A DNA stretch of 64,000 nucleotides, taken from contig JAMKCF010000040.1 of the NCBI GenBank assembly GCA_023634235.1, positions 1 through 64,000 of the forward strand. Direction: 5' to 3'. Origin of the DNA: Pisaster brevispinus (lineage: Eukaryota > Echinodermata > Asteroidea > Forcipulatida > Asteriidae). Below the pieces are notes generated by a model. That model was not told where the DNA came from, searched no databases, and was given only the letters and a program-made list of their open reading frames with translations. Made by a program: the position numbers and the translations under genes. Positions 37,701 through 52,700 of this stretch are shown in pieces; positions within the stretch are counted from its first letter, which is position 1, and each line of letters begins with the position of its first letter.

Positions 37701-40700
37701 GTGAGTTTGGGGTCGCTGACGATTCTGTAGGCGAGGCGAGCGGCCTGGATGTTAGGCCTACCCCTAAGAAAAATTGAAAAAAAAAAAAAAAAAAAAAAAA
37801 ACCCAGAAGCAAGGTCGTGCCGGCAGGGGTCATGGCCCAAAATAAAAGTGCGGTGAATTTGGGAATAACTCCCGATCTAGGAGGGCTAGAGGGATGATTT
37901 TTTGGCCTGACTCTGCCTTAGGTATCCCTGCATCCGAAAATTAGACTTTTACGGCCGTTGCGGGCAGGCTTCACACCGGAAAAGACCAGCAAGCGGGGAC
38001 ACTCCGAAAGCCCCGCAAAACATCAACGTGATTTTGCTGTAAAAAGACACAAATACAAAATAAGGAGGGTCACATCACCCCCAGGGCAATATCGAATCTG
38101 CACAATTTTAGTACCACTGTAAAGCCCGTTTCAAGGGCTCCCTCTCCCGTGAGTTTGGGGTCGCTGACGATTCTGTAGGCGAGGCGAGCGGCCTGGATGT
38201 TAGGCCCACCCCTTAGAGAAATAGGAAAACAAAAACCAGGGGTAATGGCCCAAAATAAAAGTGCGGTGATTTTGGGAATAAGTCCCGATCTAGGAGGGCT
38301 AGAGAGATGATTTCTTTACCTGACTCTGCCTTAGGTATCCCTGCATCCGAAAATTAGACTTTTACGGCCGTTGCGGGCAGGCTTCACACCGGAAAAGACC
38401 AGCAAGCGGGGACACTCCGAAAGCCCCCCAAAACATCAACTTGATTTTGCTGTAAAAAACCACAAATACAAAATAAGGAGGGTCACATCACCCCCAGGGC
38501 AATATCGAATCTGCACAATTTTAGTACCACTGTAAAGCCCGTTTCAAGGGCTCCCTCTCCCGTGAGTTTGGGGTCGCTGACGATTCTGTAGGCGAGGCGA
38601 GCGGCCTGGATGTTAGGCCTACCCCTAAGAAAAATTGAAAAAAAAAAAAAAAAAAAAAAAAACCCAGAAGCAAGGTCGTGCCGGCAGGGGTCATGGCCCA
38701 AAATAAAAGTGCGGTGAATTTGGGAATAACTCCCGATCTAGGAGGGCTAGAGGGATGATTTTTTGGCCTGACTCTGCCTTAGGTATCCCTGCATCCGAAA
38801 ATTAGACTTTTACGGCCGTTGCGGGCAGGCTTCACACCGGAAAAGACCAGCAAGCGGGGACACTCCGAAAGCCCCGCAAAACATCAACGTGATTTTGCTG
38901 TAAAAAGACACAAATACAAAATAAGGAGGGTCACATCACCCCCAGGGCAATATCGAATCTGCACAATTTTAGTACCACTGTAAAGCCCGTTTCAAGGGCT
39001 CCCTCTCCCGTGAGTTTGGGGTCGCTGACGATTCTGTAGGCGAGGCGAGCGGCCTGGATGTTAGGCCCACCCCTTAGAGAAATAGGAAAACAAAAACCAG
39101 GGGTAATGGCCCAAAATAAAAGTGCGGTGATTTTGGGAATAAGTCCCGATCTAGGAGGGCTAGAGAGATGATTTCTTTACCTGACTCTGCCTTAGGTATC
39201 CCTGCATCCGAAAATTAGACTTTTACGGCCGTTGCGGGCAGGCTTCACACCGGAAAAGACCAGCAAGCGGGGACACTCCGAAAGCCCCCCAAAACATCAA
39301 CTTGATTTTGCTGTAAAAAACCACAAATACAAAATAAGGAGGGTCACATCACCCCCAGGGCAATATCGAATCTGCACAATTTTAGTACCACTGTAAAGCC
39401 CGTTTCAAGGGCTCCCTCTCCCGTGAGTTTGGGGTCGCTGACGATTCTGTAGGCGAGGCGAGCGGCCTGGATGTTAGGCCTACCCCTAAGAAAAATTGAA
39501 AAAAAAAAAAAAAAAAAAAAAACCCAGAAGCAAGGTCGTGCCGGCAGGGGTCATGGCCCAAAATAAAAGTGCGGTGAATTTGGGAATAACTCCCGATCTA
39601 GGAGGGCTAGAGGGATGATTTTTTGGCCTGACTCTGCCTTAGGTATCCTTGCATCCGAAAATTAGACTTTTACGGCCGTTGCGGGCAGGCTTCACACCGG
39701 AAAAGACCAGCAAGCGGGGACACTCCGAAAGCCCCGCAAAACATCAACGTGATTTTGCTGTAAAAAGACACAAATACAAAATAAGGAGGGTCACATCACC
39801 CCCAGGGCAATATCGAATCTGCACAATTTTAGTACCACTGTAAAGCCCGTTTCAAGGGCTCCCTCTCCCGTGAGTTTGGGGTCGCTGACGATTCTGTAGG
39901 CGAGGCGAGCGGCCTGGATGTTAGGCCCACCCCTTAGAGAAATAGGAAAACAAAAACCAGGGGTAATGGCCCAAAATAAAAGTGCGGTGATTTTGGGAAT
40001 AAGTCCCGATCTAGGAGGGCTAGAGAGATGATTTCTTTACCTGACTCTGCCTTAGGTATCCCTGCATCCGAAAATTAGACTTTTACGGCCGTTGCGGGCA
40101 GGCTTCACACCGGAAAAGACCAGCAAGCGGGGACACTCCGAAAGCCCCCCAAAACATCAACTTGATTTTGCTGTAAAAAACCACAAATACAAAATAAGGA
40201 GGGTCACATCACCCCCAGGGCAATATCGAATCTGCACAATTTTAGTACCACTGTAAAGCCCGTTTCAAGGGCTCCCTCTCCCGTGAGTTTGGGGTCGCTG
40301 ACGATTCTGTAGGCGAGGCGAGCGGCCTGGATGTTAGGCCTACCCCTAAGAAAAATTGAAAAAAAAAAAAAAAAAAAAAAAACCCAGAAGCAAGGTCGTG
40401 CCGGCAGGGGTCATGGCCCAAAATAAAAGTGCGGTGAATTTGGGAATAACTCCCGATCTAGGAGGGCTAGAGGGATGATTTTTTGGCCTGACTCTGCCTT
40501 AGGTATCCCTGCATCCGAAAATTAGACTTTTACGGCCGTTGCGGGCAGGCTTCACACCGGAAAAGACCAGCAAGCGGGGACACTCCGAAAGCCCCGCAAA
40601 ACATCAACGTGATTTTGCTGTAAAAAGACACAAATACAAAATAAGGAGGGTCACATCACCCCCAGGGCAATATCGAATCTGCACAATTTTAGTACCACTG

Positions 40701-43700
40701 TAAAGCCCGTTTCAAGGGCTCCCTCTCCCGTGAGTTTGGGGTCGCTGACGATTCTGTAGGCGAGGCGAGCGGCCTGGATGTTAGGCCCACCCCTTAGAGA
40801 AATAGGAAAACAAAAACCAGGGGTAATGGCCCAAAATAAAAGTGCGGTGATTTTGGGAATAAGTCCCGATCTAGGAGGGCTAGAGAGATGATTTCTTTAC
40901 CTGACTCTGCCTTAGGTATCCCTGCATCCGAAAATTAGACTTTTACGGCCGTTGCGGGCAGGCTTCACACCGGAAAAGACCAGCAAGCGGGGACACTCCG
41001 AAAGCCCCCCAAAACATCAACTTGATTTTGCTGTAAAAAACCACAAATACAAAATAAGGAGGGTCACATCACCCCCAGGGCAATATCGAATCTGCACAAT
41101 TTTAGTACCACTGTAAAGCCCGTTTCAAGGGCTCCCTCTCCCGTGAGTTTGGGGTCGCTGACGATTCTGTAGGCGAGGCGAGCGGCCTGGATGTTAGGCC
41201 TACCCCTAAGAAAAATTGAAAAAAAAAAAAAAAAAAAAAAACCCAGAAGCAAGGTCGTGCCGGCAGGGGTCATGGCCCAAAATAAAAGTGCGGTGAATTT
41301 GGGAATAACTCCCGATCTAGGAGGGCTAGAGGGATGATTTTTTGGCCTGACTCTGCCTTAGGTATCCCTGCATCCGAAAATTAGACTTTTACGGCCGTTG
41401 CGGGCAGGCTTCACACCGGAAAAGACCAGCAAGCGGGGACACTCCGAAAGCCCCGCAAAACATCAACGTGATTTTGCTGTAAAAAGACACAAATACAAAA
41501 TAAGGAGGGTCACATCACCCCCAGGGCAATATCGAATCTGCACAATTTTAGTACCACTGTAAAGCCCGTTTCAAGGGCTCCCTCTCCCGTGAGTTTGGGG
41601 TCGCTGACGATTCTGTAGGCGAGGCGAGCGGCCTGGATGTTAGGCCCACCCCTTAGAGAAATAGGAAAACAAAAACCAGGGGTAATGGCCCAAAATAAAA
41701 GTGCGGTGATTTTGGGAATAAGTCCCGATCTAGGAGGGCTAGAGAGATGATTTCTTTACCTGACTCTGCCTTAGGTATCCCTGCATCCGAAAATTAGACT
41801 TTTACGGCCGTTGCGGGCAGGCTTCACACCGGAAAAGACCAGCAAGCGGGGACACTCCGAAAGCCCCCCAAAACATCAACTTGATTTTGCTGTAAAAAAC
41901 CACAAATACAAAATAAGGAGGGTCACATCACCCCCAGGGCAATATCGAATCTGCACAATTTTAGTACCACTGTAAAGCCCGTTTCAAGGGCTCCCTCTCC
42001 CGTGAGTTTGGGGTCGCTGACGATTCTGTAGGCGAGGCGAGCGGCCTGGATGTTAGGCCTACCCCTAAGAAAAATTGAAAAAAAAAAAAAAAAAAAAAAA
42101 ACCCAGAAGCAAGGTCGTGCCGGCAGGGGTCATGGCCCAAAATAAAAGTGCGGTGAATTTGGGAATAACTCCCGATCTAGGAGGGCTAGAGGGATGATTT
42201 TTTGGCCTGACTCTGCCTTAGGTATCCCTGCATCCGAAAATTAGACTTTTACGGCCGTTGCGGGCAGGCTTCACACCGGAAAAGACCAGCAAGCGGGGAC
42301 ACTCCGAAAGCCCCGCAAAACATCAACGTGATTTTGCTGTAAAAAGACACAAATACAAAATAAGGAGGGTCACATCACCCCCAGGGCAATATCGAATCTG
42401 CACAATTTTAGTACCACTGTAAAGCCCGTTTCAAGGGCTCCCTCTCCCGTGAGTTTGGGGTCGCTGACGATTCTGTAGGCGAGGCGAGCGGCCTGGATGT
42501 TAGGCCCACCCCTTAGAGAAATAGGAAAACAAAAACCAGGGGTAATGGCCCAAAATAAAAGTGCGGTGATTTTGGGAATAAGTCCCGATCTAGGAGGGCT
42601 AGAGAGATGATTTCTTTACCTGACTCTGCCTTAGGTATCCCTGCATCCGAAAATTAGACTTTTACGGCCGTTGCGGGCAGGCTTCACACCGGAAAAGACC
42701 AGCAAGCGGGGACACTCCGAAAGCCCCCCAAAACATCAACTTGATTTTGCTGTAAAAAACCACAAATACAAAATAAGGAGGGTCACATCACCCCCAGGGC
42801 AATATCGAATCTGCACAATTTTAGTACCACTGTAAAGCCCGTTTCAAGGGCTCCCTCTCCCGTGAGTTTGGGGTCGCTGACGATTCTGTAGGCGAGGCGA
42901 GCGGCCTGGATGTTAGGCCTACCCCTAAGAAAAATTGAAAAAAAAAAAAAAAAAAAAAAAACCCAGAAGCAAGGTCGTGCCGGCAGGGGTCATGGCCCAA
43001 AATAAAAGTGCGGTGAATTTGGGAATAACTCCCGATCTAGGAGGGCTAGAGGGATGATTTTTTGGCCTGACTCTGCCTTAGGTATCCCTGCATCCGAAAA
43101 TTAGACTTTTACGGCCGTTGCGGGCAGGCTTCACACCGGAAAAGACCAGCAAGCGGGGACACTCCGAAAGCCCCGCAAAACATCAACGTGATTTTGCTGT
43201 AAAAAGACACAAATACAAAATAAGGAGGGTCACATCACCCCCAGGGCAATATCGAATCTGCACAATTTTAGTACCACTGTAAAGCCCGTTTCAAGGGCTC
43301 CCTCTCCCGTGAGTTTGGGGTCGCTGACGATTCTGTAGGCGAGGCGAGCGGCCTGGATGTTAGGCCCACCCCTTAGAGAAATAGGAAAACAAAAACCAGG
43401 GGTAATGGCCCAAAATAAAAGTGCGGTGATTTTGGGAATAAGTCCCGATTTAGGAGGGCTAGAGAGATGATTTCTTTACCTGACTCTGCCTTAGGTATCC
43501 CTGCATCCGAAAATTAGACTTTTACGGCCGTTGCGGGCAGGCTTCACACCGGAAAAGACCAGCAAGCGGGGACACTCCGAAAGCCCCCCAAAACATCAAC
43601 TTGATTTTGCTGTAAAAAACCACAAATACAAAATAAGGAGGGTCACATCACCCCCAGGGCAATATCGAATCTGCACAATTTTAGTACCACTGTAAAGCCC

Positions 43701-46700
43701 GTTTCAAGGGCTCCCTCTCCCGTGAGTTTGGGGTCGCTGACGATTCTGTAGGCGAGGCGAGCGGCCTGGATGTTAGGCCTACCCCTAAGAAAAATTGAAA
43801 AAAAAAAAACAAAAAAAAAAACCCAGAAGCAAGGTCGTGCCGGCAGGGGTCATGGCCCAAAATAAAAGTGCGGTGAATTTGGGAATAACTCCCGATCTAG
43901 GAGGGCTAGAGGGATGATTTTTTGGCCTGACTCTGCCTTAGGTATCCCTGCATCCGAAAATTAGACTTTTACGGCCGTTGCGGGCAGGCTTCACACCGGA
44001 AAAGACCAGCAAGCGGGGACACTCCGAAAGCCCCGCAAAACATCAACGTGATTTTGCTGTAAAAAGACACAAATACAAAATAAGGAGGGTCACATCACCC
44101 CCAGGGCAATATCGAATCTGCACAATTTTAGTACCACTGTAAAGCCCGTTTCAAGGGCTCCCTCTCCCGTGAGTTTGGGGTCGCTGACGATTCTGTAGGC
44201 GAGGCGAGCGGCCTGGATGTTAGGCCCACCCCTTAGAGAAATAGGAAAACAAAAACCAGGGGTAATGGCCCAAAATAAAAGTGCGGTGATTTTGGGAATA
44301 AGTCCCGATCTAGGAGGGCTAGAGAGATGATTTCTTTACCTGACTCTGCCTTAGGTATCCCTGCATCCGAAAATTAGACTTTTACGGCCGTTGCGGGCAG
44401 GCTTCACACCGGAAAAGACCAGCAAGCGGGGACACTCCGAAAGCCCCCCAAAACATCAACTTGATTTTGCTGTAAAAAACCACAAATACAAAATAAGGAG
44501 GGTCACATCACCCCCAGGGCAATATCGAATCTGCACAATTTTAGTACCACTGTAAAGCCCGTTTCAAGGGCTCCCTCTCCCGTGAGTTTGGGGTCGCTGA
44601 CGATTCTGTAGGCGAGGCGAGCGGCCTGGATGTTAGGCCTACCCCTAAGAAAAATTGAAAAAAAAAAAAAAAAAAAAAAAACCCAGAAGCAAGGTCGTGC
44701 CGGCAGGGGTCATGGCCCAAAATAAAAGTGCGGTGAATTTGGGAATAACTCCCGATCTAGGAGGGCTAGAGGGATGATTTTTTGGCCTGACTCTGCCTTA
44801 GGTATCCCTGCATCCGAAAATTAGACTTTTACGGCCGTTGCGGGCAGGCTTCACACCGGAAAAGACCAGCAAGCGGGGACACTCCGAAAGCCCCGCAAAA
44901 CATCAACGTGATTTTGCTGTAAAAAGACACAAATACAAAATAAGGAGGGTCACATCACCCCCAGGGCAATATCGAATCTGCACAATTTTAGTACCACTGT
45001 AAAGCCCGTTTCAAGGGCTCCCTCTCCCGTGAGTTTGGGGTCGCTGACGATTCTGTAGGCGAGGCGAGCGGCCTGGATGTTAGGCCCACCCCTTAGAGAA
45101 ATAGGAAAACAAAAACCAGGGGTAATGGCCCAAAATAAAAGTGCGGTGATTTTGGGAATAAGTCCCGATCTAGGAGGGCTAGAGAGATGATTTCTTTACC
45201 TGACTCTGCCTTAGGTATCCCTGCATCCGAAAATTAGACTTTTACGGCCGTTGCGGGCAGGCTTCACACCGGAAAAGACCAGCAAGCGGGGACACTCCGA
45301 AAGCCCCCCAAAACATCAACTTGATTTTGCTGTAAAAAACCACAAATACAAAATAAGGAGGGTCACATCACCCCCAGGGCAATATCGAATCTGCACAATT
45401 TTAGTACCACTGTAAAGCCCGTTTCAAGGGCTCCCTCTCCCGTGAGTTTGGGGTCGCTGACGATTCTGTAGGCGAGGCGAGCGGCCTGGATGTTAGGCCT
45501 ACCCCTAAGAAAAATTGAAAAAAAAAAAAAAAAAAAAAAAACCCAGAAGCAAGGTCGTGCCGGCAGGGGTCATGGCCCAAAATAAAAGTGCGGTGAATTT
45601 GGGAATAACTCCCGATCTAGGAGGGCTAGAGGGATGATTTTTTGGCCTGACTCTGCCTTAGGTATCCCTGCATCCGAAAATTAGACTTTTACGGCCGTTG
45701 CGGGCAGGCTTCACACCGGAAAAGACCAGCAAGCGGGGACACTCCGAAAGCCCCGCAAAACATCAACGTGATTTTGCTGTAAAAAGACACAAATACAAAA
45801 TAAGGAGGGTCACATCACCCCCAGGGCAATATCGAATCTGCACAATTTTAGTACCACTGTAAAGCCCGTTTCAAGGGCTCCCTCTCCCGTGAGTTTGGGG
45901 TCGCTGACGATTCTGTAGGCGAGGCGAGCGGCCTGGATGTTAGGCCCACCCCTTAGAGAAATAGGAAAACAAAAACCAGGGGTAATGGCCCAAAATAAAA
46001 GTGCGGTGATTTTGGGAATAAGTCCCGATCTAGGAGGGCTAGAGAGATGATTTCTTTACCTGACTCTGCCTTAGGTATCCCTGCATCCGAAAATTAGACT
46101 TTTACGGCCGTTGCGGGCAGGCTTCACACCGGAAAAGACCAGCAAGCGGGGACACTCCGAAAGCCCCCCAAAACATCAACTTGATTTTGCTGTAAAAAAC
46201 CACAAATACAAAATAAGGAGGGTCACATCACCCCCAGGGCAATATCGAATCTGCACAATTTTAGTACCACTGTAAAGCCCGTTTCAAGGGCTCCCTCTCC
46301 CGTGGGTTTGGGGTCGCTGACGATTCTGTAGGCGAGGCGAGCGGCCTGGATGTTAGGCCTACCCCTAAGAAAAATTGAAAAAAAAACAAAAAAAAAAAAA
46401 ACCCAGAAGCAAGGTCGTGCCGGCAGGGGTCATGGCCCAAAATAAAAGTGCGGTGAATTTGGGAATAACTCCCGATCTAGGAGGGCTAGAGGGATGATTT
46501 TTTGGCCTGACTCTGCCTTAGGTATCCCTGCATCCGAAAATTAGACTTTTACGGCCGTTGCGGGCAGGCTTCACACCGGAAAAGACCAGCAAGCGGGGAC
46601 ACTCCGAAAGCCCCGCAAAACATCAACGTGATTTTGCTGTAAAAAGACACAAATACAAAATAAGGAGGGTCACATCACCCCCAGGGCAATATCGAATCTG

Positions 46701-49700
46701 CACAATTTTAGTACCACTGTAAAGCCCGTTTCAAGGGCTCCCTCTCCCGTGAGTTTGGGGTCGCTGACGATTCTGTAGGCGAGGCGAGCGGCCTGGATGT
46801 TAGGCCCACCCCTTAGAGAAATAGGAAAACAAAAACCAGGGGTAATGGCCCAAAATAAAAGTGCGGTGATTTTGGGAATAAGTCCCGATCTAGGAGGGCT
46901 AGAGAGATGATTTCTTTACCTGACTCTGCCTTAGGTATCCCTGCATCCGAAAATTAGACTTTTACGGCCGTTGCGGGCAGGCTTCACACCGGAAAAGACC
47001 AGCAAGCGGGGACACTCCGAAAGCCCCCCAAAACATCAACTTGATTTTGCTGTAAAAAACCACAAATACAAAATAAGGAGGGTCACATCACCCCCAGGGC
47101 AATATCGAATCTGCACAATTTTAGTACCACTGTAAAGCCCGTTTCAAGGGCTCCCTCTCCCGTGAGTTTGGGGTCGCTGACGATTCTGTAGGCGAGGCGA
47201 GCGGCCTGGATGTTAGGCCTACCCCTAAGAAAAATTGAAAAAAAAAAAAAAAAAAAAAAAACCCAGAAGCAAGGTCGTGCCGGCAGGGGTCATGGCCCAA
47301 AATAAAAGTGCGGTGAATTTGGGAATAACTCCCGATCTAGGAGGGCTAGAGGGATGATTTTTTGGCCTGACTCTGCCTTAGGTATCCCTGCATCCGAAAA
47401 TTAGACTTTTACGGCCGTTGCGGGCAGGCTTCACACCGGAAAAGACCAGCAAGCGGGGACACTCCGAAAGCCCCGCAAAACATCAACGTGATTTTGCTGT
47501 AAAAAGACACAAATACAAAATAAGGAGGGTCACATCACCCCCAGGGCAATATCGAATCTGCACAATTTTAGTACCACTGTAAAGCCCGTTTCAAGGGCTC
47601 CCTCTCCCGTGAGTTTGGGGTCGCTGACGATTCTGTAGGCGAGGCGAGCGGCCTGGATGTTAGGCCCACCCCTTAGAGAAATAGGAAAACAAAAACCAGG
47701 GGTAATGGCCCAAAATAAAAGTGCGGTGATTTTGGGAATAAGTCCCGATCTAGGAGGGCTAGAGAGATGATTTCTTTACCTGACTCTGCCTTAGGTATCC
47801 CTGCATCCGAAAATTAGACTTTTACGGCCGTTGCGGGCAGGCTTCACACCGGAAAAGACCAGCAAGCGGGGACACTCCGAAAGCCCCCCAAAACATCAAC
47901 TTGATTTTGCTGTAAAAAACCACAAATACAAAATAAGGAGGGTCACATCACCCCCAGGGCAATATCGAATCTGCACAATTTTAGTACCACTGTAAAGCCC
48001 GTTTCAAGGGCTCCCTCTCCCGTGAGTTTGGGGTCGCTGACGATTCTGTAGGCGAGGCGAGCGGCCTGGATGTTAGGCCTACCCCTAAGAAAAATTGAAA
48101 AAAAAAAAAAAAAAAAAAAAACCCAGAAGCAAGGTCGTGCCGGCAGGGGTCATGGCCCAAAATAAAAGTGCGGTGAATTTGGGAATAACTCCCGATCTAG
48201 GAGGGCTAGAGGGATGATTTTTTGGCCTGACTCTGCCTTAGGTATCCCTGCATCCGAAAATTAGACTTTTACGGCCGTTGCGGGCAGGCTTCACACCGGA
48301 AAAGACCAGCAAGCGGGGACACTCCGAAAGCCCCGCAAAACATCAACGTGATTTTGCTGTAAAAAGACACAAATACAAAATAAGGAGGGTCACATCACCC
48401 CCAGGGCAATATCGAATCTGCACAATTTTAGTACCACTGTAAAGCCCGTTTCAAGGGCTCCCTCTCCCGTGAGTTTGGGGTCGCTGACGATTCTGTAGGC
48501 GAGGCGAGCGGCCTGGATGTTAGGCCCACCCCTTAGAGAAATAGGAAAACAAAAACCAGGGGTAATGGCCCAAAATAAAAGTGCGGTGATTTTGGGAATA
48601 AGTCCCGATCTAGGAGGGCTAGAGAGATGATTTCTTTACCTGACTCTGCCTTAGGTATCCCTGCATCCGAAAATTAGACTTTTACGGCCGTTGCGGGCAG
48701 GCTTCACACCGGAAAAGACCAGCAAGCGGGGACACTCCGAAAGCCCCCCAAAACATCAACTTGATTTTGCTGTAAAAAACCACAAATACAAAATAAGGAG
48801 GGTCACATCACCCCCAGGGCAATATCGAATCTGCACAATTTTAGTACCACTGTAAAGCCCGTTTCAAGGGCTCCCTCTCCCGTGAGTTTGGGGTCGCTGA
48901 CGATTCTGTAGGCGAGGCGAGCGGCCTGGATGTTAGGCCTACCCCTAAGAAAAATTGAAAAAAAAAAAAAAAAAAAAAAAACCCAGAAGCAAGGTCGTGC
49001 CGGCAGGGGTCATGGCCCAAAATAAAAGTGCGGTGAATTTGGGAATAACTCCCGATCTAGGAGGGCTAGAGGGATGATTTTTTGGCCTGACTCTGCCTTA
49101 GGTATCCCTGCATCCGAAAATTAGACTTTTACGGCCGTTGCGGGCAGGCTTCACACCGGAAAAGACCAGCAAGCGGGGACACTCCGAAAGCCCCGCAAAA
49201 CATCAACGTGATTTTGCTGTAAAAAGACACAAATACAAAATAAGGAGGGTCACATCACCCCCAGGGCAATATCGAATCTGCACAATTTTAGTACCACTGT
49301 AAAGCCCGTTTCAAGGGCTCCCTCTCCCGTGAGTTTGGGGTCGCTGACGATTCTGTAGGCGAGGCGAGCGGCCTGGATGTTAGGCCCACCCCTTAGAGAA
49401 ATAGGAAAACAAAAACCAGGGGTAATGGCCCAAAATAAAAGTGCGGTGATTTTGGGAATAAGTCCCGATCTAGGAGGGCTAGAGAGATGATTTCTTTACC
49501 TGACTCTGCCTTAGGTATCCCTGCATCCGAAAATTAGACTTTTACGGCCGTTGCGGGCAGGCTTCACACCGGAAAAGACCAGCAAGCGGGGACACTCCGA
49601 AAGCCCCCCAAAACATCAACTTGATTTTGCTGTAAAAAACCACAAATACAAAATAAGGAGGGTCACATCACCCCCAGGGCAATATCGAATCTGCACAATT

Positions 49701-52700
49701 TTAGTACCACTGTAAAGCCCGTTTCAAGGGCTCCCTCTCCCGTGAGTTTGGGGTCGCTGACGATTCTGTAGGCGAGGCGAGCGGCCTGGATGTTAGGCCT
49801 ACCCCTAAGAAAAATTGAAAAAAAAAAAAAAAAAAAAAAAACCCAGAAGCAAGGTCGTGCCGGCAGGGGTCATGGCCCAAAATAAAAGTGCGGTGAATTT
49901 GGGAATAACTCCCGATCTAGGAGGGCTAGAGGGATGATTTTTTGGCCTGACTCTGCCTTAGGTATCCCTGCATCCGAAAATTAGACTTTTACGGCCGTTG
50001 CGGGCAGGCTTCACACCGGAAAAGACCAGCAAGCGGGGACACTCCGAAAGCCCCGCAAAACATCAACGTGATTTTGCTGTAAAAAGACACAAATACAAAA
50101 TAAGGAGGGTCACATCACCCCCAGGGCAATATCGAATCTGCACAATTTTAGTACCACTGTAAAGCCCGTTTCAAGGGCTCCCTCTCCCGTGAGTTTGGGG
50201 TCGCTGACGATTCTGTAGGCGAGGCGAGCGGCCTGGATGTTAGGCCCACCCCTTAGAGAAATAGGAAAACAAAAACCAGGGGTAATGGCCCAAAATAAAA
50301 GTGCGGTGATTTTGGGAATAAGTCCCGATCTAGGAGGGCTAGAGAGATGATTTCTTTACCTGACTCTGCCTTAGGTATCCCTGCATCCGAAAATTAGACT
50401 TTTACGGCCGTTGCGGGCAGGCTTCACACCGGAAAAGACCAGCAAGCGGGGACACTCCGAAAGCCCCCCAAAACATCAACTTGATTTTGCTGTAAAAAAC
50501 CACAAATACAAAATAAGGAGGGTCACATCACCCCCAGGGCAATATCGAATCTGCACAATTTTAGTACCACTGTAAAGCCCGTTTCAAGGGCTCCCTCTCC
50601 CGTGAGTTTGGGGTCGCTGACGATTCTGTAGGCGAGGCGAGCGGCCTGGATGTTAGGCCTACCCCTAAGAAAAATTGAAAAAAAAAAAAAAAAAAAAAAA
50701 ACCCAGAAGCAAGGTCGTGCCGGCAGGGGTCATGGCCCAAAATAAAAGTGCGGTGAATTTGGGAATAACTCCCGATCTAGGAGGGCTAGAGGGATGATTT
50801 TTTGGCCTGACTCTGCCTTAGGTATCCCTGCATCCGAAAATTAGACTTTTACGGCCGTTGCGGGCAGGCTTCACACCGGAAAAGACCAGCAAGCGGGGAC
50901 ACTCCGAAAGCCCCGCAAAACATCAACGTGATTTTGCTGTAAAAAGACACAAATACAAAATAAGGAGGGTCACATCACCCCCAGGGCAATATCGAATCTG
51001 CACAATTTTAGTACCACTGTAAAGCCCGTTTCAAGGGCTCCCTCTCCCGTGAGTTTGGGGTCGCTGACGATTCTGTAGGCGAGGCGAGCGGCCTGGATGT
51101 TAGGCCCACCCCTTAGAGAAATAGGAAAACAAAAACCAGGGGTAATGGCCCAAAATAAAAGTGCGGTGATTTTGGGAATAAGTCCCGATCTAGGAGGGCT
51201 AGAGAGATGATTTCTTTACCTGACTCTGCCTTAGGTATCCCTGCATCCGAAAATTAGACTTTTACGGCCGTTGCGGGCAGGCTTCACACCGGAAAAGACC
51301 AGCAAGCGGGGACACTCCGAAAGCCCCCCAAAACATCAACTTGATTTTGCTGTAAAAAACCACAAATACAAAATAAGGAGGGTCACATCACCCCCAGGGC
51401 AATATCGAATCTGCACAATTTTAGTACCACTGTAAAGCCCGTTTCAAGGGCTCCCTCTCCCGTGAGTTTGGGGTCGCTGACGATTCTGTAGGCGAGGCGA
51501 GCGGCCTGGATGTTAGGCCTACCCCTAAGAAAAATTGAAAAAAAAAAAAAAAAAAAAAAACCCAGAAGCAAGGTCGTGCCGGCAGGGGTCATGGCCCAAA
51601 ATAAAAGTGCGGTGAATTTGGGAATAACTCCCGATCTAGGAGGGCTAGAGGGATGATTTTTTGGCCTGACTCTGCCTTAGGTATCCCTGCATCCGAAAAT
51701 TAGACTTTTACGGCCGTTGCGGGCAGGCTTCACACCGGAAAAGACCAGCAAGCGGGGACACTCCGAAAGCCCCGCAAAACATCAACGTGATTTTGCTGTA
51801 AAAAGACACAAATACAAAATAAGGAGGGTCACATCACCCCCAGGGCAATATCGAATCTGCACAATTTTAGTACCACTGTAAAGCCCGTTTCAAGGGCTCC
51901 CTCTCCCGTGAGTTTGGGGTCGCTGACGATTCTGTAGGCGAGGCGAGCGGCCTGGATGTTAGGCCCACCCCTTAGAGAAATAGGAAAACAAAAACCAGGG
52001 GTAATGGCCCAAAATAAAAGTGCGGTGATTTTGGGAATAAGTCCCGATCTAGGAGGGCTAGAGAGATGATTTCTTTACCTGACTCTGCCTTAGGTATCCC
52101 TGCATCCGAAAATTAGACTTTTACGGCCGTTGCGGGCAGGCTTCACACCGGAAAAGACCAGCAAGCGGGGACACTCCGAAAGCCCCCCAAAACATCAACT
52201 TGATTTTGCTGTAAAAAACCACAAATACAAAATAAGGAGGGTCACATCACCCCCAGGGCAATATCGAATCTGCACAATTTTAGTACCACTGTAAAGCCCG
52301 TTTCAAGGGCTCCCTCTCCCGTGAGTTTGGGGTCGCTGACGATTCTGTAGGCGAGGCGAGCGGCCTGGATGTTAGGCCTACCCCTAAGAAAAATTGAAAA
52401 AAAAAAAAAAAAAAAAAAAACCCAGAAGCAAGGTCGTGCCGGCAGGGGTCATGGCCCAAAATAAAAGTGCGGTGAATTTGGGAATAACTCCCGATCTAGG
52501 AGGGCTAGAGGGATGATTTTTTGGCCTGACTCTGCCTTAGGTATCCCTGCATCCGAAAATTAGACTTTTACGGCCGTTGCGGGCAGGCTTCACACCGGAA
52601 AAGACCAGCAAGCGGGGACACTCCGAAAGCCCCGCAAAACATCAACGTGATTTTGCTGTAAAAAGACACAAATACAAAATAAGGAGGGTCACATCACCCC

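Noticed and set aside
39649..39843. A 64-codon plus-strand open frame starting with TTG
   Set aside because: It exists only because a private C-to-T change at 39649 turns CTG into TTG; the same open frame without that start codon is in essentially every copy. No ribosome binding site or conserved domain is seen, and it lies within the satellite.
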